From NCBI GenBank assembly GCA_030616565.1, contig JAUWXC010000035.1, positions 1 to 7,046 on the forward strand: a stretch of DNA of 7,046 nt, written 5' to 3'. Source of the DNA: Methanocellales archaeon (GTDB taxonomy: Archaea > Halobacteriota > UBA148 > JAUWXC01). Of the stretch, positions 1 to 5,957 are shown in pieces (within the stretch, counting starts at the first letter, position 1; each line of letters begins with the position of its first letter). The notes beneath the pieces were generated by a model, which saw only the letters and a list, made by a program, of their open reading frames with translations, was not told the DNA's origin and did no database searches. Position numbers and translations under genes: made by a program.

Positions 1-1866
1 CACACCATAGAAGTGGTGGGCGCATACTTCCCAGCCGTTCTAGGAACATTGGTTGTAATCCCTGTGTATGTTATTGCAAGAGAAATATTCGATAAACGAG
101 TGGGGATACTGTCTGCTATTCTCGTAGCAATCATGCCAGGGCAATTCCTATCCCGCTCATTATTAGGATTCACGGATCACCATGTCGCTGAGACACTTTT
201 CAGCACACTGACGATTATGTTCTTCTTACTTGCTGTCAAAAAGGCAAACGAACACGAGTTAACATTTGAGCATATTTTGAGGAAAGATTGGGATGTTCTA
301 AAAACACCAATCATATTCTCGGCATTGGCTGGATTCATGCTTGGTTGTTATTTGCTTGTATGGGTAGGTGCACTGTTATTCGCCTTTGTGATCGCTGTAT
401 ATGCCGTGGTGCAGTGCATTGTAGATCACCTAAGGGGCAAATCCCTTGATTATCTGTGCGTTGTGGGCGCAATCACATTCGTGGTTCCATTGATAATGGT
501 TGCACCACTGGTTGTACAGGGTCGGGGCATGTATTCTCAACTTCATATATTCTCATTTGTGATGGGCATACTGGCGTTTTTGATGTTAAGCGCAATTTCA
601 CAAACAATGAGCCAGAGACGTATTGACCGAAGTTATTATCCGCTCATATTGATTGGAATCGGCATTATCGGCACGATAATCGTTTACGTTATACACCCAA
701 CTTTACTTCGCTTGATGATAGGTTCATTCCGCGTCTTCCGCCCTACTGGTGGCGCACTAACCATTGCTGAAGTATCCTCAATCTTTTACAGAGGCGGACA
801 ATTCACTCTAGAGAATGTGTGGTACAACTTCACGATGTGCTTCTATGTTGCAGTCATCGCCCTTTTGATGGTCGGATATAGAGTCCTCAAAGAATGGAGG
901 CCAGAGGACACACTTCTTGTGGTATGGAGCATCATCATGCTCTTTGCTACAATCGGACAGAACAGGTTCGCATATTACTTCGTGGTGAATGTCGCAATCC
1001 TCTCTGGATATTTCGGCATCAAAATGTTAGAATGGGGGGGACTAGGTAAATTATACGAGAACTTCAAGAGAAGGGTAGCAGATGCGAGTGATGTTGGTTA
1101 TTTCATTTCCAGATATGTCAAACTCGGTCATGTACTTGCTGTGGCACTGGTCATACTGCTCCTCATCTATCCTAACGTCAACATAACGATGGGGTCTGGC
1201 CCAGGTGCAGCAAGGTGGACTGGCGGACCCAACATGGACTGGTATAATTCGTTAGACTGGATGAGATATAATACACCGGATCCGGGCGTGGACTATTATG
1301 CGCTGTATGAAGAACCAGAACCTGGGGAAGCATATCAATATCCGGATTCCGCCTACGGTGTGATGAGCTGGTGGGACTACGGTCACTGGATTACCAGAAT
1401 AGCGCATCGCATCCCGAATGCCAATCCATTCCAATCTGGTATAGGCGGTCCTGGATCGAATGATACGATCGTCCCGGGCGCATGCATGTTCTTCACCGCC
1501 ACGAACGAGTCCACTGCTAATTGGATACTCGACGAACTTGGCACTAAATACGTCGTTTCGGACATCGAGATGGCAACCGGCAAGTTCTGGGCGATGGGCA
1601 CGTTTGCAGAGGGTGGCGATGTCAACAAATACTGGGCGAAATATCAGGTTGTCCTACCAGACGGTAGCGCGGGTTGGGGACCTGAGTACTATAAAACCAT
1701 GGTCGTAAGACTTCACTTCTTCAACGGAGAAAATTTCACATCGCCATATGGAGATCAAATCGAGCCTTTAGAGCATTATCGACTTGTTTACGAGTCGTCC
1801 ACGACAGTCGGCATGATAGAAGGTAGAGAAATCAAATATGTGAAGATCTTCGAATATGTTCCATAA
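1..1866 (+). CDS. aglB: Oligosaccharyltransferase AglB/STT3, 5'-truncated by window edge
   Basis: Membrane oligosaccharyltransferase that moves a lipid-linked glycan from dolichyl phosphate onto Asn of N-x-S/T sequons outside the cell. The frame is open from base 1, so the N-terminus is missing; about 100 residues, including the first DxD loop, are expected from the family. A GTG at 13 is internal and not the start. Counting residues from that GTG, Asp55-His56-His57 (GFTDHHVAE) is the second metal-binding motif. TIAE at 250-253 is the TIxE motif of external loop 5. WWDYG at 453-457 is the STT3 signature, and D517-x-x-M520 followed by GKF fits the MI/DK-type sequon-recognition helix. Many hydrophobic segments lie before about residue 390, with a soluble C-terminal domain of about 220 residues after them. 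The C-terminal part carries sequons (NDT 483, NES 499, NFT 574), so it could be self-glycosylated. Convergent with the regulator at 1940-2290; the 73 bases between them show nothing clear. All catalytic motifs visible here are intact. Confidence 0.95.
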   Translation, partial: HTIEVVGAYFPAVLGTLVVIPVYVIAREIFDKRVGILSAILVAIMPGQFLSRSLLGFTDHHVAETLFSTLTIMFFLLAVKKANEHELTFEHILRKDWDVLKTPIIFSALAGFMLGCYLLVWVGALLFAFVIAVYAVVQCIVDHLRGKSLDYLCVVGAITFVVPLIMVAPLVVQGRGMYSQLHIFSFVMGILAFLMLSAISQTMSQRRIDRSYYPLILIGIGIIGTIIVYVIHPTLLRLMIGSFRVFRPTGGALTIAEVSSIFYRGGQFTLENVWYNFTMCFYVAVIALLMVGYRVLKEWRPEDTLLVVWSIIMLFATIGQNRFAYYFVVNVAILSGYFGIKMLEWGGLGKLYENFKRRVADASDVGYFISRYVKLGHVLAVALVILLLIYPNVNITMGSGPGAARWTGGPNMDWYNSLDWMRYNTPDPGVDYYALYEEPEPGEAYQYPDSAYGVMSWWDYGHWITRIAHRIPNANPFQSGIGGPGSNDTIVPGACMFFTATNESTANWILDELGTKYVVSDIEMATGKFWAMGTFAEGGDVNKYWAKYQVVLPDGSAGWGPEYYKTMVVRLHFFNGENFTSPYGDQIEPLEHYRLVYESSTTVGMIEGREIKYVKIFEYVP

Positions 1867-1939
1867 CGCAAGGTCACGGAAGACGATGTGATGAGCGGAA
1901 TCTGATTTAGGTACAGAGAATGAGGAGCAAATGTAACAG

Positions 1940-2290
1940 TTATGATTGCATCTGCGGTACTTTTATTGGCATGATCCTTTTACTCATGAGTGATTGCTCT
2001 GCATAGTAGTTGGATATTGCATCATCCAAATCCATCAGCTTCTTTATGATTGGATTTGACGTGTTCAATTTATACATCTCGGCTCTCCCAATCTCTCTGG
2101 TCTTGGTCACGATGTGGTTTCTCTCTAAAATGTCCCATATGTTGAAAAGAGTTGCTCTGCTAATACCCGCACCCTTCGCTATGTCTGTTTTCGAGTGATC
2201 GAATGCCTCATTGTCTACCAAGAAGTCTATGACCTTTAATATCGGGGTTTCAGTTCCGAAAAATTTTAAGAACAACGTTTTATCTTCCAT
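1940..2290 (-). CDS. Winged helix-turn-helix transcriptional regulator
   Basis: A 116-residue protein with a single DNA-binding domain. After an N-terminal helix (about 14-27, PILKVIDFLVDN), residues 33-59 form a helix-turn-helix. SKTDIAKGAGISRATLF includes the turn and the start of the recognition helix, and ILERNHIVTKTREIGRAEMYKLN (about 54-76) looks like the last helix and beta wing. A C-terminal helix (about 79-98) could serve in dimerisation, and a basic Pro/Met-rich tail follows. No ligand-binding or metal site is seen. ATG at 2290 is chosen because a good archaeal BRE/TATA element sits about 28 bases upstream and no Shine-Dalgarno is present, which implies a leaderless mRNA. It faces away from the small gene at 2346 and shares its promoter region, so auto-regulation and control of that neighbour are likely (inference). 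The exact family is not recognised; it is MarR/ArsR-like only in fold. Confidence 0.8.
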   Translation of the reverse strand: MEDKTLFLKFFGTETPILKVIDFLVDNEAFDHSKTDIAKGAGISRATLFNIWDILERNHIVTKTREIGRAEMYKLNTSNPIIKKLMDLDDAISNYYAEQSLMSKRIMPIKVPQMQS

Positions 2291-2314
2291 GTATACTTAA
2301 TAAAGAAGAGCATG

Positions 2315-2328
2315 TTTATATAATTTGC
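2315..2328 (-). promoter_or_regulatory. BRE + TATA box for the winged-helix regulator, possibly shared with the divergent gene
   Basis: On the minus strand the bases read GCAAAT (2328-2323), a full match to the archaeal BRE pattern RNWAAW, then TATATAAA (2322-2315). The box centre is about 28 bases from the ATG at 2290, the normal TATA-to-start distance for a leaderless transcript. On the plus strand the same bases read TTTATATAA, centred 27 bases before the ATG at 2346. One near-symmetric box could therefore serve both divergent genes. The plus-strand BRE (AGCATG) is poor, so the minus direction is better supported. Confidence 0.6.
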
Positions 2329-2345
2329 CATCAATGTATAAAAAT

Positions 2346-2615
2346 ATGGACACTAAGTCACTATTGAAGGCAACTATATTAAAGAAATTGAAAAGGCGTG
2401 GTAAATGGGGCAAAGCTCATACAAGTTTTGATAAACTATCCACAGGAATACCCAGACATTTGAGAGGAGAGGCGAAAGAGGTGGGGCATGATTTGATTAA
2501 ATCTGGATTATTGCTCTCAAAGCCGACATCATATGGCTTAGAAGTTCCTCTTAATCCAAAACGAAAAGATGAAATCCTTAAGACCATTGAAGAATATCTC
2601 CCAAAAGAGCGTTAA
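2346..2615 (+). CDS. Small basic archaeal protein of unknown function, winged-helix-like
   Basis: An 89-residue Lys/Arg-rich protein whose function I do not recognise. An N-terminal helix (SLLKATILKKLKRRGKWG, 5-22) leads into HTSFDKLSTGIPRHLRG (25-41), then a helix (KEVGHDLIKSGLLL, 44-57). Next comes a probable beta hairpin, SKPTSYGLEVPLNP (58-71), and a last helix (73-84). This order, with a Thr-x-Tyr-Gly-Leu hairpin after a helix, resembles a winged-helix domain, so nucleic-acid binding is a reasonable guess. I recall similar short proteins in other archaea but no named family. The frame also offers ATG 2334 and TTG 2325. ATG 2346 is preferred because no Shine-Dalgarno exists and a TATA element lies 27 bases upstream (leaderless). 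It is divergent from the regulator at 2290, suggesting a functional pair. The surrounding DNA is visibly more AT-rich than the flanking glycosylation genes. Confidence 0.72.
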   Translation: MDTKSLLKATILKKLKRRGKWGKAHTSFDKLSTGIPRHLRGEAKEVGHDLIKSGLLLSKPTSYGLEVPLNPKRKDEILKTIEEYLPKER

Positions 2616-2655
2616 ATGGATTGCGGCATGGTGAAAAAGGTATAATGCAAAACTC

Positions 2656-2663
2656 TTATATAC
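2656..2663 (+). promoter_or_regulatory. Probable TATA box of vapBC
   Basis: TTATATAC is preceded by an A-rich stretch (AAACTC at 2650-2655). Its centre is 28.5 bases before ATG 2688 and 34.5 before ATG 2694, so transcription should begin at or just before the antitoxin start, giving a leaderless or very short leader. No competing promoter-like element is seen in the 78 bases between 2615 and 2694. Confidence 0.55.
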
Positions 2664-2680
2664 ACATACATACACATACA
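2661..2680 (+). repeat. Perfect tandem 10-base direct repeat in the vapBC promoter
   Basis: The unit TACACATACA occurs twice with no spacer, beginning inside the TATA box and ending just before the predicted start site. It is followed directly by the odd palindrome ACAC-A-GTGT (2678-2686). Toxin-antitoxin operons are usually autorepressed by the antitoxin-toxin complex binding repeated or palindromic sites over the promoter, so these are candidate operator sites. That role is inferred from position only; the repeat could also be simple slippage. Confidence 0.5.
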
Positions 2681-2693
2681 CAGTGTGATGAAC

Positions 2694-2915
2694 ATGGCGA
2701 CCAAAACGATATCTATAACAGAAGAAGCATATGGCCGACTGTTAAGTGAAAAAGAGAAAGATGAGAGTTTTACTAACATCATACTCAAACTGACGGGAAA
2801 GAAGGATCTTCTAAGGTATATTAGATCGCTTAAGCCGGACAAGGATCTAGCGAATAGCATTGAAGAAGCGATGACGGAAACAAGAAAACACAAACTAAGG
2901 GATGTGCGTCTTTAA
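2694..2915 (+). CDS. vapB: VapB-type antitoxin (archaeal VAPB_antitox/UPF0330-like)
   Basis: A 73-residue antitoxin. MATKTISITEEAYGRL at the N-terminus is the typical start of this archaeal VapB family (short strand then helix, AbrB/RHH-like DNA-binding part), followed by the conserved ESFTNIILKLTGK segment (about 24-36). The charged C-terminal region (KPDKDLANSIEEAMTETRKH) is expected to wrap the toxin. ATG 2694 is chosen because it gives the standard family N-terminus. ATG 2688 and GTG 2685 are in frame just upstream, and ATG 2688 would fit a leaderless mRNA better. The TAA stop overlaps the vapC ATG by one base (TAATG), the usual coupling for such pairs. VapB neutralises VapC and probably represses its own promoter. 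Confidence 0.88.
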   Translation: MATKTISITEEAYGRLLSEKEKDESFTNIILKLTGKKDLLRYIRSLKPDKDLANSIEEAMTETRKHKLRDVRL

Positions 2916-3310
2916 TGGCCTGCCTTGACACCGATTTTTTGGTGGAACTGTTGAGGAGAAACAGCAGGGCAGAAAAGAAACTTGAAGAGCTGACCTTGAG
3001 GGGAGAAAACCTGACCACAACGCCGTTAAATGCGTGTGAGTTGTTCAAAGGAGCCTACAGGACAGGTAAACAAATCGAAGAAGCAAAAAAAGTGAGAGAA
3101 CTGCTATCACACCTGGACATACTGGATTTTTCGGCCTCATCCTGTGAGACGTTCGGGAAAATGATAAACATCCTGCGAGACGAAGGGAGTGATGTAGGTG
3201 AAATGGATACTCTTATCGCTTGCGTTGTCATAATTCATGGGGAAATTTTGGTGACCAAAAACATAGAACATTTCTCGCGAATAGCAGGGCTAACATTGGA
3301 AACTTTTTAG
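2915..3310 (+). CDS. vapC: VapC toxin, PIN-domain ribonuclease
   Basis: A 131-residue PIN-domain protein, normal length for VapC. Such toxins are Mg-dependent endoribonucleases that cut tRNA or rRNA when the antitoxin is lost. The acidic active-site residues are in place: Asp5 (LDTDFLVELL), Glu42 (NACELFKGAYR), and Asp98 (GEMDTLIACVVI). The usual C-terminal TKN-x-x-HFSRI segment is at 114-122. No truncation or missing key residue is seen, so the toxin looks active. Translation is coupled to vapB through the one-base overlap; only a weak purine stretch (AAGGGA, from 2897) lies upstream. The gene ends with TAG, followed in frame by TGA at 3323, so any amber readthrough would add only four residues after the amber position. 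The glycosyltransferase start is 11 bases downstream. Confidence 0.92.
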   Translation: MACLDTDFLVELLRRNSRAEKKLEELTLRGENLTTTPLNACELFKGAYRTGKQIEEAKKVRELLSHLDILDFSASSCETFGKMINILRDEGSDVGEMDTLIACVVIIHGEILVTKNIEHFSRIAGLTLETF

Positions 3311-3321
3311 AGGCACTCTGA

Positions 3322-4221
3322 ATGAACGATAACGTCTGCATTCTAATTCCAACGTTGAATGAAGCGCCCACCATAGGCGATATAGTCCGCAAATTCAAGT
3401 CCATGAGATTTTCTGATATCCTAGTCATCGACGGGCATAGCACCGACGATACGGTCAGAATGGCAGAGGATGGTAGTGCCAAGATCGTCATCCAGGACGG
3501 GAAAGGCAAAGGTCAGGCGCTTCAGCAGGCTTTTAACATGATCGATAAAGATGTCATCGTCATGATCGACGGCGACGGAACGTATCTTCCGGAAGAAGTG
3601 GGCAGATTGCTTGAGCCGATAGAGAATGGCAAAGCTGATCACGTCATCGGCAACAGGTTTGCATCCCCTCAGAGGGGGGCGTTCACCGCATTGAATCTAC
3701 TCGGCAATAAAATTCTGAGCAAGGCATTTGGTCTTGCATATGGCGCCTGGATTACGGATGTTCTATCGGGATATAGAGCCTTCAGCAGAAAGTCCATTAA
3801 AGAATTAGAGCTGAACAGGACCGGATTTGAGACCGAAGCGGAGATCACCATAGAGGGTATAAGAAGAGACCAGAAAATCGTAGAAGTGCCGGTCACATAT
3901 CTGCCAAGGCATGTGAAGGCTACCACCAAGCTTAATCCAATCAAAGACGGTATAAAGATTGGTCATACCATGTATCAGCTCACCAAGACGCATAACCCCT
4001 TGCTGTACTTCGGCCTGTTTGGAGCCGTTTTCATGATACTGGGTGCTGCTATTGGAATCTACGTCGTACTGGACTGGTTCAAGGGAATAGAACACATCCC
4101 GCTGACGATTCTCTCCACGCTATTAATCATAACTGGCGTTCAGATGTTCATCTTCGGTCTTCTGAGCGACTTGCTCGCACTATTCCATAAAGAAATGATG
4201 CGGGAAATCAAGAAACGCTGA
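3322..4221 (+). CDS. AglJ-like GT2 dolichyl-phosphate glycosyltransferase
   Basis: A 299-residue family 2 glycosyltransferase with a C-terminal membrane anchor. The GT-A fold opens with CILIPTLNEAPTIGDIV (6-22), then VIDGHSTDDT (35-44). The metal/nucleotide-binding motif is D83-G-D85-G, and DVLSGYRAF (146-154) and FETEAEITIEG (169-179) are the acceptor-side motifs typical of dolichyl-phosphate sugar transferases. Two hydrophobic helices follow, at about 227-250 and 260-286. Layout and motifs match the archaeal AglJ-type family (S-layer N-glycosylation), in which AglJ adds the first sugar to dolichyl phosphate. Its sugar here cannot be told, and a DPM1/DPG synthase role is possible. GAGG at 3310-3313, 8 bases before the ATG, is a good ribosome site. 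Together with AglB upstream it belongs to protein N-glycosylation. No separate TATA box is evident in the 11-base gap, so it may be transcribed with vapBC. Confidence 0.88.
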   Translation: MNDNVCILIPTLNEAPTIGDIVRKFKSMRFSDILVIDGHSTDDTVRMAEDGSAKIVIQDGKGKGQALQQAFNMIDKDVIVMIDGDGTYLPEEVGRLLEPIENGKADHVIGNRFASPQRGAFTALNLLGNKILSKAFGLAYGAWITDVLSGYRAFSRKSIKELELNRTGFETEAEITIEGIRRDQKIVEVPVTYLPRHVKATTKLNPIKDGIKIGHTMYQLTKTHNPLLYFGLFGAVFMILGAAIGIYVVLDWFKGIEHIPLTILSTLLIITGVQMFIFGLLSDLLALFHKEMMREIKKR

Positions 4222-4224
4222 AAA

Positions 4225-4986
4225 TTACAAAACCCTGGTCATCACTTCTAAATCAATTCCCTTCGGACCAATGGTGAAGGGCATCATCTTGTTTGGCGTT
4301 AACATACCCCTCATCTTCCTAACGACGAGCAATCGCTCTAATTCGCTGCCCCTCTCCTTGAAGAAGACCTCGATGACGCCATCTGCTATGTGCTTCATGG
4401 CATTTTCCATCGCTGCATCATGCATGCCCTTGGTCATCAGAAGTAAATGCGATCCTCCTGCCATCTTTCCGATCGAGGACATGGTCTCGATCACATCGCT
4501 GATATCTTTTACATCGTAACTCCTCAAGAAGAATGAGAGCGAGTCGATCACGCCCCTGTATTTTCCTCCATAATCTGTTTCTATCACCATTTTTAGCTGG
4601 CTGAGCGAGTCGATACCTTTCTGCAAGAGCTCCTTGTCTGATATTTCCTTACTCAACTCTGGCGGAAGTATGCTGATGAACCTGGGCGTGTATGCATCGA
4701 TAAAGAGCAGTTTCTTCTTTTTCTCATACTTCTCAGCACCAATCCCCAATCTCTGCATGTTGTCCCTGAGCTCGTTTATGGGATGGTCCGTTGAAAAGTA
4801 GAATGCACACTCGCCGCTCTCCAAACCGCCTGAGATAAACTGATGCGCAAATACCTCGGAGCCGATTCCAGGATCGCCCAATAATAATAACGTCGTCCCG
4901 GGTAAGATTCCACCGCCCAGCTGTGCATCTAGACTTTTTATGCCCGTCGCGACCAATTTCTCCTTGGCTTTGAGACCAAATTCCAT
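4225..4986 (-). CDS. KaiC/RAD55-like RecA-fold protein with altered ATPase motifs
   Basis: A 253-residue single-domain RecA-superfamily protein resembling one KaiC domain. ATGIKSLDAQLGGGILPG (13-30) is the usual entry to the fold. The P-loop reads G37-D-P-G-I-G-S43-E44, where the family has GK(S/T): both the lysine and the hydroxyl residue are replaced. I checked these codons on the minus strand, and they read cleanly. The KaiC catalytic Glu pair is Asp67-His68 (FSTDHPINELRDNM). The Walker B-like strand RGVIDSLSF (144-152) and the KaiC-like end KMRGML...PFTIGPKGIDLE (224-247) are kept. It may bind nucleotide weakly or act as a regulatory partner; function unknown. The frame extends upstream to 5067 but would then overlap hisI and add non-KaiC sequence, so ATG 4986 is preferred. 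It ends 3 bases from the glycosyltransferase stop, tail to tail, and is divergent from hisI. Confidence 0.82.
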   Translation of the reverse strand: MEFGLKAKEKLVATGIKSLDAQLGGGILPGTTLLLLGDPGIGSEVFAHQFISGGLESGECAFYFSTDHPINELRDNMQRLGIGAEKYEKKKKLLFIDAYTPRFISILPPELSKEISDKELLQKGIDSLSQLKMVIETDYGGKYRGVIDSLSFFLRSYDVKDISDVIETMSSIGKMAGGSHLLLMTKGMHDAAMENAMKHIADGVIEVFFKERGSELERLLVVRKMRGMLTPNKMMPFTIGPKGIDLEVMTRVL

Positions 4987-5044
4987 TGCTATTAAACCTA
5001 CAAACGTTTTAATGCCATTATAATATATAGAATTAGGGATTTCC
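4987..5044. promoter_or_regulatory. Divergent promoter region between the KaiC-like gene and hisI
   Basis: Fifty-eight AT-rich bases separate the two start codons. An alternating A/T block at 5018-5029 (TTATAATATATA) offers TATA-like octamers on both strands. TTATAATA (5018-5025) is about 23 bases before the hisI ATG, a little close. CTATATAT on the minus strand (5030-5023) lies about 40 bases before ATG 4986, which leaves a short leader. A perfect 8-base palindrome, AAACGTTT, at 5002-5009 lies on the KaiC-like side and could be an operator. Which box serves which gene cannot be settled by eye. Confidence 0.45.
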
Positions 5045-5419
5045 ATGCTAAGAGAGTTGAATTTCAAAGACGGATTGATCCATGCTATCGCACAGGATCA
5101 TCAAACGGGCGAGGTGTTGATGCTCGCTCACATGAACTTGGGTGCCCTCAAAAAAACCCTTGAGACCAAGAGGGCACACTACTGGAGCACGAGCAAAGAG
5201 CGCATCTGGAAGAAGGGTGAGATTTCCGGCAACGAGCAGATTGTACACGGGATTAGGGTAGACTGCGACGGTGATGCCGTCCTCCTGAAGGTGGAGCAAA
5301 TCAGGGGCGCATGCCATATGGGATATAGGTCCTGTTTCTATAGAGATATAGACGGAAAGATCCTAGCCGAGAAGGTATTTGATCCAGAGAAGGTGTATGG
5401 ACATGAAACTCGTCCCTGA
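5045..5419 (+). CDS. hisI: Phosphoribosyl-AMP cyclohydrolase HisI
   Basis: Cytoplasmic enzyme of histidine biosynthesis that opens the adenine ring of phosphoribosyl-AMP (EC 3.5.4.19) using Zn and Mg. The 124-residue length is normal for a stand-alone archaeal or bacterial HisI, with no fused HisE domain. Signatures are all present: AQDHQTGEVLMLAHMN (16-31), HYWSTSKERIWKKGE (45-59), SGNEQIV (61-67), the metal cluster D73-C74-D75-x-D77, and GACHMGYRSCFYR (88-100) with Cys90, His91 and Cys97. Small departures from the usual pattern are KGEISGN (often KGETSGN) and RGACHMG (often GGACHTG); neither removes a metal ligand. ATG 5045 gives the standard N-terminus, with AGGGA (5034-5038) a weak ribosome site. 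Its 3' end overlaps the PIN-domain ORF by 17 bases, so the two are probably translated from one mRNA. No other his gene is in view. Confidence 0.95.
   Translation: MLRELNFKDGLIHAIAQDHQTGEVLMLAHMNLGALKKTLETKRAHYWSTSKERIWKKGEISGNEQIVHGIRVDCDGDAVLLKVEQIRGACHMGYRSCFYRDIDGKILAEKVFDPEKVYGHETRP
5390..5395 (+). promoter_or_regulatory. Ribosome binding site that fixes the PIN ORF start at 5403
   Basis: AAGGTG lies inside the 3' end of hisI. It is 7 bases from ATG 5403 but only 1 base from the alternative ATG 5397. This spacing, and the family N-terminus MKLVPDTSVIIDGR, favour 5403. Confidence 0.6.
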
Positions 5420-5951
5420 CACGAGCGTCATCATAGATGGCAGGATTACCGCCAAGATCGAGAGTGGTGAGTTTGAAGGAGCCGAAATCATCATTCCAGA
5501 GGCGGTCATATCCGAGTTGGAGGCGCAGGCAAATCAGGGTTGTGAAATCGGTTTTAATGGCTTGGAAGAACTGAAAAAATTGAACGAGATGGCGAAGAAG
5601 AAAAAGATCTCGCTGAAATATGTAGGCGAGCGCCCTACGCTTGAGCAGATTAAATTGGCTTCAGGTGGAGAGATCGACTCCATAATCAGGTCTGTGGCCG
5701 CTGGGCACGACGCGGTATTCGTAACCAGCGACATCGTTCAATCAGAGGTTGCCAGAGCAAAGGGTTTGGAGGTCGTTTACCTTTATCCAGAAATGGAGAA
5801 GTTGGGTCCGCTGCGCATCTCCTCCTACTTCACCGATGATACGATGTCCATACATCTGAAAGAGGGGGCATACCCTATGGCAAAGAGGGGTACTGTCGGT
5901 AAAATGCAGTTGGTGAAGATAAGGAAAAAACCCTGCACGGAAAAAGAATAG
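5403..5951 (+). CDS. PIN-domain half of PINc/VapC-family ATPase, ends at in-frame TAG
   Basis: 182 residues matching the N-terminal part of the conserved archaeal PIN-ATPase-KH protein (COG1855/PRK13764 type). MKLVPDTSVIIDGR starts a PIN nuclease fold with Asp6. Further acidic positions are Glu38 (PEAVISELEAQ), Glu90/Asp92 (GGEIDSIIR) and Asp110 (TSDIVQSEVARAKG), so the nuclease site appears complete. Residues 147-173 (TMSIHLKEG, PMAKRGTVGKM) are the conserved linker that in the family runs on into the ATPase. Instead of continuing, the frame meets TAG at 5949. The next ORF lies in the same frame two codons later and supplies the rest of the protein. Overlaps hisI by 17 bases and has its own Shine-Dalgarno. 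The protein family is of unclear role, with RNA handling or pilus-type ATPase-like activity suggested by its domains. Not a stand-alone VapC toxin. Confidence 0.88.
   Translation: MKLVPDTSVIIDGRITAKIESGEFEGAEIIIPEAVISELEAQANQGCEIGFNGLEELKKLNEMAKKKKISLKYVGERPTLEQIKLASGGEIDSIIRSVAAGHDAVFVTSDIVQSEVARAKGLEVVYLYPEMEKLGPLRISSYFTDDTMSIHLKEGAYPMAKRGTVGKMQLVKIRKKPCTEKE
5949..5951 (+). other. In-frame amber codon joining the PIN and ATPase-KH ORFs
   Basis: From 5403 the codons run CCC TGC ACG GAA AAA GAA TAG CAT GAG ATG GCA CAC. Reading through TAG gives one continuous frame to 6974 (182 residues + X + 340). The flanking residues [20 protein letters not shown] line up, from memory of the family, with a linker of the form TxEExxEIAxEIIExARRDP with no gap, so X occupies a normal sense position. 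This fits a TAG replacing a sense codon, or recoding, rather than a deletion. Confidence 0.8.
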
Positions 5952-5957
5952 CATGAG

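Noticed and set aside
1923..1936. Strong Shine-Dalgarno-like AGGAG followed by ATG then TAA
   Set aside because: The ATG at 1931 is followed at once by a stop, so it encodes nothing; at most it is a relic.
2616..2645. Nine-codon ORF right after the 89-residue gene
   Set aside because: Too short, no ribosome site, and no recognisable peptide.
3665..3677. CCCCTC-A-GAGGGG inverted repeat
   Set aside because: It lies inside conserved glycosyltransferase coding sequence (Ser-Pro-Gln-Arg-Gly); as a hairpin it has only a 4-base stem. Probably chance.
4987..5067. Extended start for the KaiC-like gene at 5067 or 5046
   Set aside because: It would overlap hisI and the divergent promoter, and the added residues do not look like a KaiC N-terminus.
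5379..5402. TTG 5379 or ATG 5397 start for the PIN ORF
   Set aside because: The ribosome site is spaced for ATG 5403, and the family begins MKLVPDTSVII-like.
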